Assembly: GCA_036244855.1 (NCBI GenBank)
Contig: BQKZ01000948.1
Coordinates: 21,875-85,874 of the forward strand
Reading direction: 5' to 3'
Length of the DNA: 64,000 nt
Origin: Temnopleurus reevesii
Lineage: Eukaryota > Echinodermata > Echinoidea > Temnopleuroida > Temnopleuridae
Below the pieces are notes generated by a model. The model made no database searches. It saw nothing but the letters and a program-made list of their open reading frames with translations, and was not told the DNA's origin. The position numbers and the translations under genes are program-made. Below are positions 39,001 through 48,510 of this stretch, one piece after another (within the stretch, counting starts at the first letter, position 1; each line of letters begins with the position of its first letter).

Positions 39001-42000
39001 GCGGTTTCTTGAATATGGAGTCGAATACAGCAGGCCCAATAGCCAGGATGTTCGTTCAAGCCCCGGTCACATAGGACCCCGGAAGCAACACGATTCACTC
39101 CGACTCTTTGTTAATTCACAGTTAACTGCCTTCGAACAACGAGTCGGGGTGAATCGTGTTGCTTCCGGGGTCCTGTGTGACCGGGGCTTTTGGTGTAAAT
39201 TTAGAAGAAGCGAGCTCTTTTACGACTGCCAGCAAACTGACAAAAATCAACGGAATAAAAATTAATGAAGGGAAAAAATGATGAACATATAAAGATGAAT
39301 AAATAAATACCCCAAAACAAATAAATACATGAATAGGCAAATGACATTTCTAATAAGACCTTGAAGCTAAAAAAAAAAAAATCGCAATAGTCCAATGAGG
39401 ATGCAGAGGGAATATTCATAGATTGAACGTACCTTCAGAAACCTGGCTATTAAAGTCTTCTGAGAAGACCAATAGATATAGAAAATATCAGAATTATTAG
39501 ACGTAATGGGGTTAATTAGCATGGCTGAGAAAAGATCCAGTAGAACTATTATCAGATATTCTATTAGATATGAAGGGTCCTTAGAGATTACATATTATCT
39601 AATATTGAATTGACATGATGCTTCTTCGAGCTATCTCTTCTGAAGAGCTGAGAGCGCCACTAAAAAGGAATTCGACTCCAAGGACATTGGAATGTCAGAT
39701 ATAAAGCCTGCGTCACACCTTTGCGTTTTTAGCCTGCGTCGGCCTAGCGTTTTTTGGAAATTTAAAACGTTCCCTTGGCGAATAGTATACGCAGATCAGA
39801 CGGTGGACTGACGTTTGGCTTGCGCTCGACGAGCGTATGATGAACGTCAGTCCACCGCATGACCTGCGACTTTGTGCGTCAAGGGAGCGTTTTTAACTTC
39901 CAAAAACGCTGGGCCGACGCAGGCTAAAAACGCAAAGGTGTGACGCAGGCTTTAGAGGGTGCGGCTTAAGGATGATGGAGAGCAAAGAGATGGGTAGATA
40001 GATAGTGAGGTGTGGAATGGAGGAGAGTGTGGGTGGGGGCTTGAGGGGATGGCTGACGGGGTTGAGACATAACTCTTCAGGCTGTCATTGCAATGTGCAA
40101 TGGGCGAAATGTGACGCCAAGAGATTTTTCTTAATTTAATCGGTCGCAGGTGCAATTGACTACGAATCGAAGACTCCACTGCAAAAGAGAAAGATAGAGA
40201 GAGATAAAGAGAGAGGGGGATGGGGAGATAGGGGAGAGATGGAGAGGGGAGAGGAAGAAGAAGATGATCACCTACTTGAACCCCTTGCCTTTTGTCTTTG
40301 TAACGAATATCCTGACTCCTGTTTCAAACCTGTGCACTGAGTGCGTATAGGGCCACAGGGGGTTTGATGGGTTGGGAGAAAAAGTACCGTTGAAATCACC
40401 CGCAGAATTTTAAGTCCACCGATTTAACCGTGGAAGAGAGGAAAATAGTGACGTCAAAGATATAATTTGGAGGGGTCTATAATATAGAGATAGAGGTATT
40501 GGAGGAATAGTCGATAAGGGAAAAGATTAGCAGAATTTATTGAAGAACAGTACATATGTGTTAAAGTGTGCAGCTTTGCGTGTATTTGTGTGTGTGTGCG
40601 TGTGTGTTATAGAGCATTCTGTGTAATCATACAGTATGCATTTTTTTTAAAGTATATACATACACGTTTTGTAGAGAAATAGACACGAATATTGATGAAA
40701 GTATTGACACAGAACGCCTTTTACTACAATTTATACAGTGATCAGACTGTAATCAAGACAATACTAAAGGTACACATTAATTATATGCACGTGAGACCTT
40801 TTTTGAGAATATACAATTCCCCTTTTCTCTTTTAAAAGTATTAATTTTTTTTTCCATTCCATAACGAATTCAAATTAATATCAAACCACATTTTACTTTA
40901 ACCCATGTCATCGATTTGATATTCTTCATTTCACTGCATCTATAAGTATGTGCGAGCTCGTGTGAGTGTGAGCGTCAGAGTGTCTCAGTATAAGATAAGG
41001 AACACAGCTTGACTTCTCAAGTCGGGTAAACAACATTACTGGAATCAAAGCGATATAAAATGAATTTATATTCAATGAGAACAATAAATAGAATCAATAT
41101 GCAGCTGTTAGCACTCAGCTATTCTATGAGTCGAGAATTCCTTTGAACGAAGTGTGTCGGTAGCAAATAGATGCTTTGGGAAAAGGGTGTCTTACTGCAG
41201 CTTGTAGCTTTTGTTCATTCGGAATAAAATATCACGTTTGTAATTGTACAGGGAAGGAGCTAGGGAAAGAGATGTTCCATTAATCAGTAAAAGTAAAGTA
41301 TAGAATTTGTCCTTTCCATTGATTGCAATATTCCGTGCAAACAACAGAATGAGAAAATTAAGATTCAGAACGTCTTCACACCACCTTAATTTTCTTTGAG
41401 CCACAGCGAAACTAATTTGATTGGTTCCATATATGGCGCATTTTCAAACAAGCTGCTGGCGTATCTTAGCCTATATTCTAAGTCAACAATAATGTGATTG
41501 CTGATCGACTCTTGGACGGCGGTAATTATCATGGCACCCGGATGAAAATACAATGGCGAGCAACGTAAAAACAGAGAAAGCGCGATGTAGAAATACCATC
41601 ACTTTTGAAATATATGACTCGAATATGTTGATGGAGGATCGTAAAATCAGCAAACATTTGAACAAAGTTCGGTGTCATTAATTAAAGAATTCATATCACT
41701 CAATTCGCACACATTCACAAGTGAAAGCAGGAAATGAATGGAATTGGAGTTTATTGAAAACAACTTGAATTGAAAGACTTTAAATGATATCATTTAATTC
41801 TTTTAAATTAAATCGGGGTATGGACAAATTAAAAATGTCGACGATATAAGGTTTCAGATATCAATCTATTGTACGATGTGTATTCGATTGGATGCAATTA
41901 TGGCACAGGTGTGCGGTAGAATCTTTAATGTAGTGACGAATATCTAAAATTTCCATTTATGAATAAAACACATTTTGCTAGTGTATATCATTATATTACC

Positions 42001-44425
42001 ATTTAAAATACCAGTCGTACGATGCACAAATTAACTCGCGCTAAACAAATTTTTTTTAGTGCCATGCTTGGTTTCATCATGCATGTTCACCATTTTTATG
42101 ATTTAAACTTATTGAACGCCCTCGAAAGGGAATACAATTAGTTGATTTCTAGCCAGACTACTCACTGGAAACACGAAAGAAATAATATAAAGTGCCAAAC
42201 TGGTTGCTTTAGATTCCAAACAATTACACATTTTAAGGTTTTTTTTCAGTCTCATCACATTTTACTGATTATTTAAACCAGTTTCCTCTTTTTCGAACTG
42301 TATATGCATTGGTGTCTTTAAAGTCTGCAAAATATTAAATCATACCATTATCTGAACAGTAAAAGGAAATAAATCGGAGTGTAAAAAGGAGTGTATTTGT
42401 ATGCGGCCGTGTGCGCGCGTGTATATGTGTGTGTGTATGTGTGCGTTGTAGATGTTTTTTTTCTCGTAAATGGAATAAAGATGCCTTTTTAGGTGCAAAA
42501 ATTTGAATATGAATTTGCATTTCATTGCATGAATGATTTGAAGGTCAACCCCAAATGCGGAGAAACGTTTTAGCATTGCAACAGTGATTTCGTGTTTTTT
42601 ATGATCTCTATAGTTAGTCAAAATACGACAGTCGTCGTACCATGTATTAAAACATTATTACAAATGTGTCCCAAATGCGATAAATAAAATAAAATCAGCG
42701 CCTTAACAGTTGTCGTACCATGCTTTGGAACGTTTAACTGTGTCCTAAATGTGATAAATACAAAAGAGAATCATGGCCAAGAAAAACACTTTGAAATCAT
42801 CACGTTCGCTTCAAAATCGTAGTAACATTCGGAGTAACAGTAACACTATTTCTTTACTCTCTTATGTCCCCCTGCCTTCCCCCACAGTAGTCCTCTCCTA
42901 CATTGATTTGTTAATGGTAACACAGCAAGATAAACTAAGCACGCAACGAAAGAAAATCAAGTGCGCGGTCACGTCAAATTATACCCCTACATTTGGTTTA
43001 TCAAATGAGTGAAAATTAGATTTACACAATGCAGAGAGGCCTTGAACTTCACTGTAGCCTTGTAAATGAATAAATAACATGACGGGTGTCCATTTTCATT
43101 TCCATTCTCAATATATAACAACCTCCGTCACTTGTGCACGCAGGAGAGGTTTTCTAGGAGCTTATACACGCATGGTTCGCACACTCAAAACAAACAAACA
43201 ACCAAACAAACCCTTAGTTAAATTTGTTACACAAATCCTAGTATTTTTTACCACGTTCCTTGTCATTATTCATAAATTCACCCAAATCAGCCATTATCAT
43301 TCGACTGATTCTGCCCAATTTTTAAAACCCAAATATTTCTGGATTGCAAAAACATGCCCATGCAGAAAATGTACTTCCTATTTAATACACATGTGTATTG
43401 GTACATGGACAAAACTTTCACAGAAAAGGACTGCATTTCTGTAAATTGTTAACCTTTAGTTCTATTCAGACAAAGCGATAATTAACCAGCGTCTACCGAG
43501 GCGAAAATATCAATTTGAGAAAAAGTAGGACAAAAGCACTAAATGTATCCAGCTATGCATGAAACATTTTTGGATGACACGTAAATTGAAGAAATATACA
43601 ATTGTACAAAGTATTCAATATGTCTACAAGAAGTATTAAAAGCGCTTTATGCACCATTATGCACCAAGACTAAATGATGAAAAGCATATGCCTAAAAATA
43701 TGGAGAGTATTATGGTTATCTGGGCAATTAGGCTGTCGTACAAATGCTCACTTAGCAACTTAGCCACTTCTTCACTTTCAAAAACCTTATACGGATCTTA
43801 ACATTTGCTTCGAAATGTCACAGGCAGAAAATAACAAGGTTTGAACAAAAAGAACATCACTTTTTCAGGAACTTAAAATGTTAATTCTCGACAGCGTCTA
43901 TGATAAAAGCCACTTCTTTTAAATTATTCTACTAATGCCGCTAAAAGCAAGGCAACAAGTTTTTTTTATCTCGACACGGCATAGTACAAAAAGGAAATAG
44001 ATAAAAATCAATTCATCCTCTCTAATCACCCTTTTAGATTTTTTCTTATAAGGAGGAATTACAATCATTTTATCAAGTTCGACACCAAAACCTTTCATGA
44101 AGTTGTTTTGATTAGTCATATTACGGTGACTACTCCATAAGTCTTTCTCTTATCAGTAGACTAATTTCGTTTCAAAGCATAATCACATTGTATTTCACTA
44201 TTTATCTTCCCAATACAGTTGCAGACGACATCGTTGTGTGTCTCGGTGAGCATATGTGCATCAGTGGCTCTCGCGTGTCTTTTCGCGCCAAAAGTTTACA
44301 TTATCGTCTTCCAGCCTCACAAGAACGTTCGTCGACTGAGCTCCCATTCGTCGCGACGATCTCAATACGATGGTACACGATTCAGGGATGAGGTGAACAA
44401 TCACAATCTGTACAACAGCGGTTAG
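25684..44425 (+). CDS. group II metabotropic glutamate receptor (GRM2/3-like), complete, three coding exons
   Basis: A class C G-protein-coupled receptor of 891 aa when 25684-27079, 27729-28801 and 44219-44425 are joined; vertebrate group II receptors are about 870-880 aa. Order: signal peptide (about 17-38), Venus-flytrap glutamate-binding domain (about 55-480), nine-cysteine domain (536-589), seven membrane segments (about 599-850) and a short tail. Ligand-site residues are present: RGIQR (87-91), the GGSYSTVS loop (169-175), YAST (192-195), D215, Y243, D324 in ASDGW, and K413. C148 matches the inter-subunit disulfide. The RGIQR, FRVQTTT-like junction and AFKTRK..ENFNEAKF motifs are closest to mammalian mGluR2/3, which couple to Gi/o and lower cAMP; this coupling is inferred from the family. 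N-glycosylation sequons include N104, N150, N230, N313, N393 and N461. Confidence 0.93.
27080..27728 (+). other. mGluR intron 1 (649 bp, phase 1)
   Basis: Bounded by GTGAGT and a TTGATGTTACAG acceptor. Splicing restores an Asp codon (G|AT), giving FLDLSDTEVRFD, which matches the family consensus around the VxFDxNGDxxGRYD motif. No feature was recognised inside. Confidence 0.85.
27729..28801 (+). CDS. mGluR coding exon 2 (end of ligand domain, Cys-rich domain, TM1-TM6)
   Basis: Encodes residues 466-823. It opens with the FDSQGDGLGRYD motif, then nine cysteines in the family spacing (C536 to C589, including LCCWMC and IKC). TM1 starts near W599. The intracellular loops carry NEAKF and RKIPENF as in group II receptors. 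The donor CGA|GTAAGT at 28801/28802 is phase 0. Reading through it adds 34 non-homologous residues to a stop at 28901, so an unspliced form would lack TM7. Confidence 0.93.
31195..31327 (+). pseudogene. possible reverse-transcriptase remnant
   Basis: One frame reads VKSIGPRRDPCGIPNF around 31231-31278, resembling the GPRTDPCGTP motif I associate with non-LTR reverse-transcriptase remnants. The frame ends at a stop shortly after 31327 and nothing recognisable precedes it. Support is this short motif only. Confidence 0.3.
36955..37143. mobile_element. foldback MITE, family B, copy 2
   Basis: Arms AAAGGCCCGGGCACACCAAA and TTTGGTGTGCCCGGGCCTTA. The inner arms share ACGGCACGG with copies at 12909 and 53301; the left inner arm has diverged (TATATACCTTGA in place of TTTTTACGCG). 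It lies in the receptor intron. Confidence 0.85.
38046..38180. mobile_element. foldback MITE, family A, copy 3
   Basis: Arms GCCCCGGTCAAAAAGGGCCC and the mutated right end TTCTATGTTACCGGGGTATT. The loop TTCGGAGGCAGTTAACTGTG has the same orientation as copy 2. The right terminus is the most decayed of the family. Confidence 0.8.
39058..39190. mobile_element. foldback MITE, family A, copy 4
   Basis: Arms GCCCCGGTCACATAGGACCC and GGGTCCTGTGTGACCGGGGC. Loop orientation as copy 1. Both arms carry the CACYCCGACTC variant rather than CAACACGACTC. It lies about 0.9 kb from copy 3, in opposite loop orientation. Confidence 0.87.
39702..39954. mobile_element. foldback MITE, family C, copy 1
   Basis: Arms TAAAGCCTGCGTCACACCTT and AAGGTGTGACGCAGGCTTTA are perfect. 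They continue TGCGTTTTTAGCCTGCGTCG, and a second inner inverted pair (GGTGGACTGACGTT / AACGTCAGTCCACC) is present. TA lies at both edges. A diverged relative is at 52479. Confidence 0.87.
40185..40264. repeat. purine-rich (GA/GGA) tract
   Basis: Imperfect AGAGAGATA and GGGGAGA repeats. Confidence 0.85.
40579..40610. repeat. short (GT)n tract
   Basis: TGTGTGTGTGCGTGTGTG-type repeat. Confidence 0.8.
42408..42447. repeat. short GT/GC alternating tract
   Basis: Alternating purine-pyrimidine sequence (GTGTGCGCGCGTGTATATGTG) of a type able to adopt Z-DNA. Confidence 0.8.
44219..44425 (+). CDS. mGluR coding exon 3 (TM7 and C-terminal tail)
   Basis: Acceptor TTCCCAATACAG ends at 44218. The exon begins LQTTSLCVSVSICASVALAC, which is TM7, followed by LFAPKVYIIVFQPHKNV as in all mGluRs and a 33-residue Ser/Arg-rich tail ending NLYNSG before TAG (44423-44425). 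Phase 0 joins FR|LQ, matching the YR|VQ junction residues of mammalian mGluR2/3. The tail is shorter than in mammalian group II receptors. A weak internal donor GAG|GTGAAC at 44392/44393 could allow another C-terminus. Confidence 0.92.
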   Translation: MQTTSLCVSVSICASVALACLFAPKVYIIVFQPHKNVRRLSSHSSRRSQYDGTRFRDEVNNHNLYNSG

Positions 44426-44784
44426 TCCCATACCTAGCTGCAGGTGGATGCAATTTGAGGGTATTTTTGTTTTACAAACGCTTTTTTTTCTTTCTGACAT
44501 ATAATTTTTTTCTTTTTGAATTTTTTTTTCAAATTTGCTTTTGCCCCGAACCTTTATTAATTCCTGAATCGGATAATAGAAAATGCACATGTTGAAACCA
44601 ATGCTAAAAATGGTGGTGGAGTAGGCAGAGGGCGCACTGTTGATAATTTGAATCCTGTGCACAACACATTTACTGCTTTGTATATTCTTGCCACCTTTTT
44701 GTAATACCTACCCCACCCCAACCAAAATCCATGATCTATTTTAACTGCTCCTTGAACCAATATTACTGCTTCGCTAAAAGAGAT

Positions 44785-44790
44785 AATAAA
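44785..44790 (+). terminator. candidate poly(A) signal of the receptor gene
   Basis: AATAAA about 360 bases after the stop codon, the first such hexamer I noticed on the plus strand. Confidence 0.4.
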
Positions 44791-45036
44791 ATCTCGTTTT
44801 TTCTCATGAAATCTCGTATGATGTGGGGGTAATTTTTCATGTGCTCATACCAGGTTCATCCCCTGCTCACGCCCCCTCTCTTTCTAGTCCAAATTGCTCA
44901 TTAATTTGCTCATACCTTTCTAACCATAAATATTCACCTTTTTATCTTGCGCACTTGATTGCAAGCTTTGCGTGCATGAACTCAAATACTAGCATCCATC
45001 TCACTCTCAATGTTTTATTTTCTTTTCTGCAAGAGA

Positions 45037-45178
45037 ATCCGACTGTCCCCACTGAGGATATTTTCAAACCCCATCTTGCTCTGATAATACCTTTCATACA
45101 CATTCAAGTTGACGTACAAAACACTTTCATTTTGCGGCATGGTGTGCGTTTTCAAAATATGTTCGGTGGGGACAGCCT
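45037..45178. mobile_element. small foldback element, family H
   Basis: GACTGTCCCCACTGAGGATA with TTTTCAAA at the left faces TTTTCAAAATATGTTCGG then TGGGGACAGCC at the right; about 28 paired bases with few mismatches. It is the only copy seen. It overlaps a 132-codon open frame (44823-45221) that I do not regard as a gene. Confidence 0.6.
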
Positions 45179-46040
45179 TTTGCAGTTTGCTTTCTTGTAT
45201 GATTGGTCTGTTTGTGATTAAAATGTAAGATACCGTTGCATGCCTGACTCACGGGGGAACAAATTCCAATTTTTTTAAGTAAGTAAATGTTTATTTACAG
45301 ATCGCTTGAAAAAGGGTCACGCTGACACAGAAATGCACTGGAATAAATTTCTAATACTTAGTTCACCGTCAGATGATAATTACTCACATAAACCCTTTAT
45401 AGATATATCCCATGATCATCGATTGATTCAAACACTAACTAATTTGTCCCTTTAAGGAATATGATCATTCTTTTCCCAGAAACTACCTTCACCCAAAACG
45501 TTTATGTAGGGAATGCAATCAGAGCTATAGAAGATGAAATATGTGTTGATCGTATACATATATATGTATATGTACATGTACAGGACATAGGTAATTCTTT
45601 GGGTTGTTTAAGTTCCATTATTATCAAAAATTTACAAATTTTATTCGGACCCTTTTTTGGTCGCAAAATTCGATTCATACCCTCAACAAAAACTTTGTAG
45701 TATTTAGATACATTTCATTTTTTCTTAAAAAAGAAATCTAACCCTAAATAATATTTTTAACTGAAACAGAAAAAGTTGGTAATTACAACAAATAAGTTTG
45801 ATGAATTTCGGACCACTAATACTGTTTTATAATGATTTGGTAAATGGGGACAATTTTTCAGATGATGACGTTACATCTGCACATCTCACAATTAATTTTG
45901 TTTATATCTTAGCTACGAAATTGATTATTTGTTCAATCATATGATGTATTTTAGAACTTTACCAAATTTACACCTTGCATGGTGGTTATGAATGCACACC
46001 GGCCTTCTTAAAACATTTGTTGCACTGAAAATCTCGGAGT

Positions 46041-46590
46041 TTAAAGGGGAACTACACCCAGACATTAAATTGTTTTCATTAAATGAAGAAAAGTTATGAA
46101 TTTTCAAAGTTTTGATTTACACCCCTCATGGGCTCCTTAAATTGGCAAACGTACAAGCACAAAATGGCTGCCAACATGGAGAACTCTCCATTCACTTTGT
46201 ACATAAAATTTCACATTTTCCTCTTTTTCCAGAAAAGTAGACAAAATTTTGTTTCTTCGGTTAGGTATATTATAGTCACATCAATTCTGCAAGCATTCCA
46301 GAAAGAACGGTGTTGATTCCTCATTTGAAATTTGATATTGATCAATATATTTTCAATAAATTTATATTCAAAGTGAATGAGGAGTTCTCCATGTATGACA
46401 TCACAGATTATGCTAATTAGCTATACGCATGCCAATTCAAGGATGCTCAGCATAGGTAGAAATAATAACTTTGAAAATATATAACTTTTGAACGGATTAT
46501 CCGAATTTGCTCAAATTTTCACAGTTTGTTCATCTGATTTTTCCTCACTTACTGACCGTACATTATTGTCTGGGTGTAATTCCCCTTTAA
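46041..46590. mobile_element. TTAA-flanked MITE, 550 bp
   Basis: A 23-base terminal inverted repeat, beginning TTAAAGGGGAACTACACC at the left and ending GGTGTAATTCCCCTTTAA at the right, with TTAA at both outer edges. TTAA target sites are typical of piggyBac and Kolobok elements. No transposase frame is inside, so it is non-autonomous. Confidence 0.8.
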
Positions 46591-46782
46591 GAATATACAC
46601 ATTTTATTCACCAATCGTTACAAATGCTGAATTATAAATTCATATTTTCAAAATGTTTAAAGAATTCAATCATCGAATGGTAAAATTATTCAAGACGATA
46701 CACAGACGTAAGAAATTGTTCAAAAGTGAATTGGGAGTGTAATTGAAATAAATTTTATCATCATCAGCATTATCAGCATCGA

Positions 46783-46789
<7 letters not shown>

Positions 46790-46821
<32 letters not shown>

Positions 46822-46822
46822 T
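46790..46822. repeat. (ATC)n microsatellite
   Basis: Ten or more TCA/ATC units, with degenerate units on either side. Confidence 0.95.
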
Positions 46823-47817
46823 ATCGTCATCCTGCTCCTTGTTTACAGTTTATATTTACCCTACTATTCATAGAATCCCATTGTCAAAATTATATAATAT
46901 ATATATTTGTTTTTACAATCCCAAAGTGTCCAACACCCATTGTGCTTTCAGTGCTAATGTAAAGGTGGTACACTACTTTTTCAAGCGGAAATATGACATT
47001 CCAAGAATTGTCGGTGTTGTAATAAAGATTATTATTAATCATAACTTATCAACAAACTATTAAGCTTGACAATTGATTGTATTTCCAAAGTGAGATACAA
47101 TAGGTAATACAAAATCTTATTTCGAAATGACCGTTATAATCTGCAGACACAGACTAAGTGTTTTCTGTGACGTAATTTGTGCAGTACACATTACTGAGTC
47201 TGCAATCAGAGACTACATCAGGTCTGGTGTTAAGCTATATTATAATTTCTTATTATAACTAAGGGTAGCCTGGATTTACTATGCACACTAAGATAATGGT
47301 TGGTGTATATGTGTGTACTGTACACATACAAATCTGTAAAATTTCTGTAAATGCTCACCAGGGCTATTTTTGCTCCCACTGGTAGAGAACCTTAATTTTT
47401 GCCAACTTGAAAACTTGAAATATTGAATTACAAAGATATTATGAAATATCGCTCTCAAAACTCACATGATAGAATAACATCCAAAAGGTTAGATGAGGAC
47501 AACCTTCTGAAAATGGAAAATTAACATTTAAAAAAATGTTGGATCCAACATGTTGAGGTGTAAATATCCTATTTACAAAGGATCTCACTCCTCCAACCTT
47601 TTGAAATGTTAATCTTACATTTACGATTGCAAAACTTCGAATTTTCTCTCATTTTTAAGCTCTTGTTTGTGCACTAGATGTGCTTTCTTCTCCAAACGTT
47701 CTAAACATGAAAATTGTTTTTACAAAGTTTGGTTAAATGTTTAAAAAAGTATTAGATACGAAAATCTATTTGTAAAAGTCCACGAAAGCAATATAGGCAA
47801 ACCTAATCAATTTAATC

Positions 47818-48018
47818 GAAGTGGCATCATAACGTCTCATCTATCACAATTCTCTTTTTATCTTCCGTCCAAAGACCTCGACCTGGGATCAAACTGACAC
47901 CACACGCTACGCATTACGACAGCCAAGACACGGATAGAGAAACTAGCCAAGCCTATCTGTAACAAGATTCAACTCTCTTCTAAGGCAACATATCCACGGA
48001 AGCGTTTGAGTCTTCACC
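47818..48018 (-). repeat. direct repeat unit 1, tRNA-derived-like
   Basis: About 200 bases repeated from 48055. On the minus strand a TTGGCTGTCGTAATGCG stretch and GTTTGATCCC resemble an A box and B box at tRNA-like spacing, so the unit may be a SINE. This copy is uninterrupted and shows the empty site of the H2A insertion in copy 2. Confidence 0.7.
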
Positions 48019-48054
48019 AATAAATCTACACATTCGTTACAGTTTGGCATTCCC

Positions 48055-48510
48055 GAAGTGGCATCATAACATTTCATATCTCACAATTCTCTTTTCTTTT
48101 CTGCAGTTTCCGTCCAAAGACCTCGACCTGGGATCAAACTGACGCCACACGCTACGCATTACGACAGCCAAGACACGGATGGAGAAACAAGCCAAGCATA
48201 TCTGTAACAAGATTTAACTGCAGTGAGGTATTCTAGGACATCTGTCATGTACACAGGTGATCCAGCACCTACTCTCTGAGCATAGTTGCCCTTGCGAAGA
48301 AAGCGATGGACACGTCCCACTGGAAACTGCAGACTGGCACGAGATGAGCGGGACTTTGCCATGGTTCGGGCCTTTCCAGATTTTCCTCGACCAGACATGA
48401 TGTTGTGTTGAGTTGTGGAGAGCGAAAACGAGTAAAGAACTAAGACCTTGAATGGATAACTATCTTCTAAGGCATCATATCTACGAAAGCTTTCGAGTGT
48501 TCAGCCATAC
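48055..48510 (-). repeat. direct repeat unit 2, interrupted by the H2A fragment
   Basis: Matches unit 1 over 48055-48219. After a 237-base insertion it resumes at about 48462 (CTTCTAAGGCATCATATC versus CTTCTAAGGCAACATATC in unit 1), ending near 48510. Confidence 0.75.
48220..48456 (-). pseudogene. histone H2A 5' fragment inserted in a repeat (cap site to codon 60)
   Basis: Reading from 48398, the protein begins [11 protein letters not shown] and includes [20 protein letters not shown], unmistakably H2A, then stops matching after LEYLTA (codon 60). The rest of the fold and the docking tail are absent; a full H2A is about 125 aa. Substitutions include Met for the usual Lys at residue 13, Ser in RASLQF, and SPVYMTDV for the usual APVYLAAV. 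The frame continues 19 codons into host sequence. The 5' leader starts CCATTCA (48455-48449), matching the sea urchin histone cap consensus PyCATTCPu, and the insert ends one base beyond it. TAACT flanks both sides (48215-48219, 48457-48461). It is not expected to make functional histone. Confidence 0.85.

Larger units (their letters stand above)
28802..44218 (+). other. mGluR intron 2 (15.4 kb, phase 0)
   Basis: Separates TM6 from TM7. It contains a reverse-transcriptase-like remnant (about 31195) and foldback elements at 36955, 38046, 39058 and 39702. Outside these and a few microsatellites I recognise nothing; the open frames inside (maximum 130 codons at 32020-32412) have no visible homology. 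Confidence 0.8.

Noticed and set aside
44557..44662. Minus-strand frames overlapping receptor exon 3
   Set aside because: Shadow frames of the TM7 exon and its 3' flank.
44823..45221. 132-codon plus-strand frame just after the receptor stop
   Set aside because: Overlaps a foldback element and lies beyond the candidate poly(A) signal; no recognisable homology.
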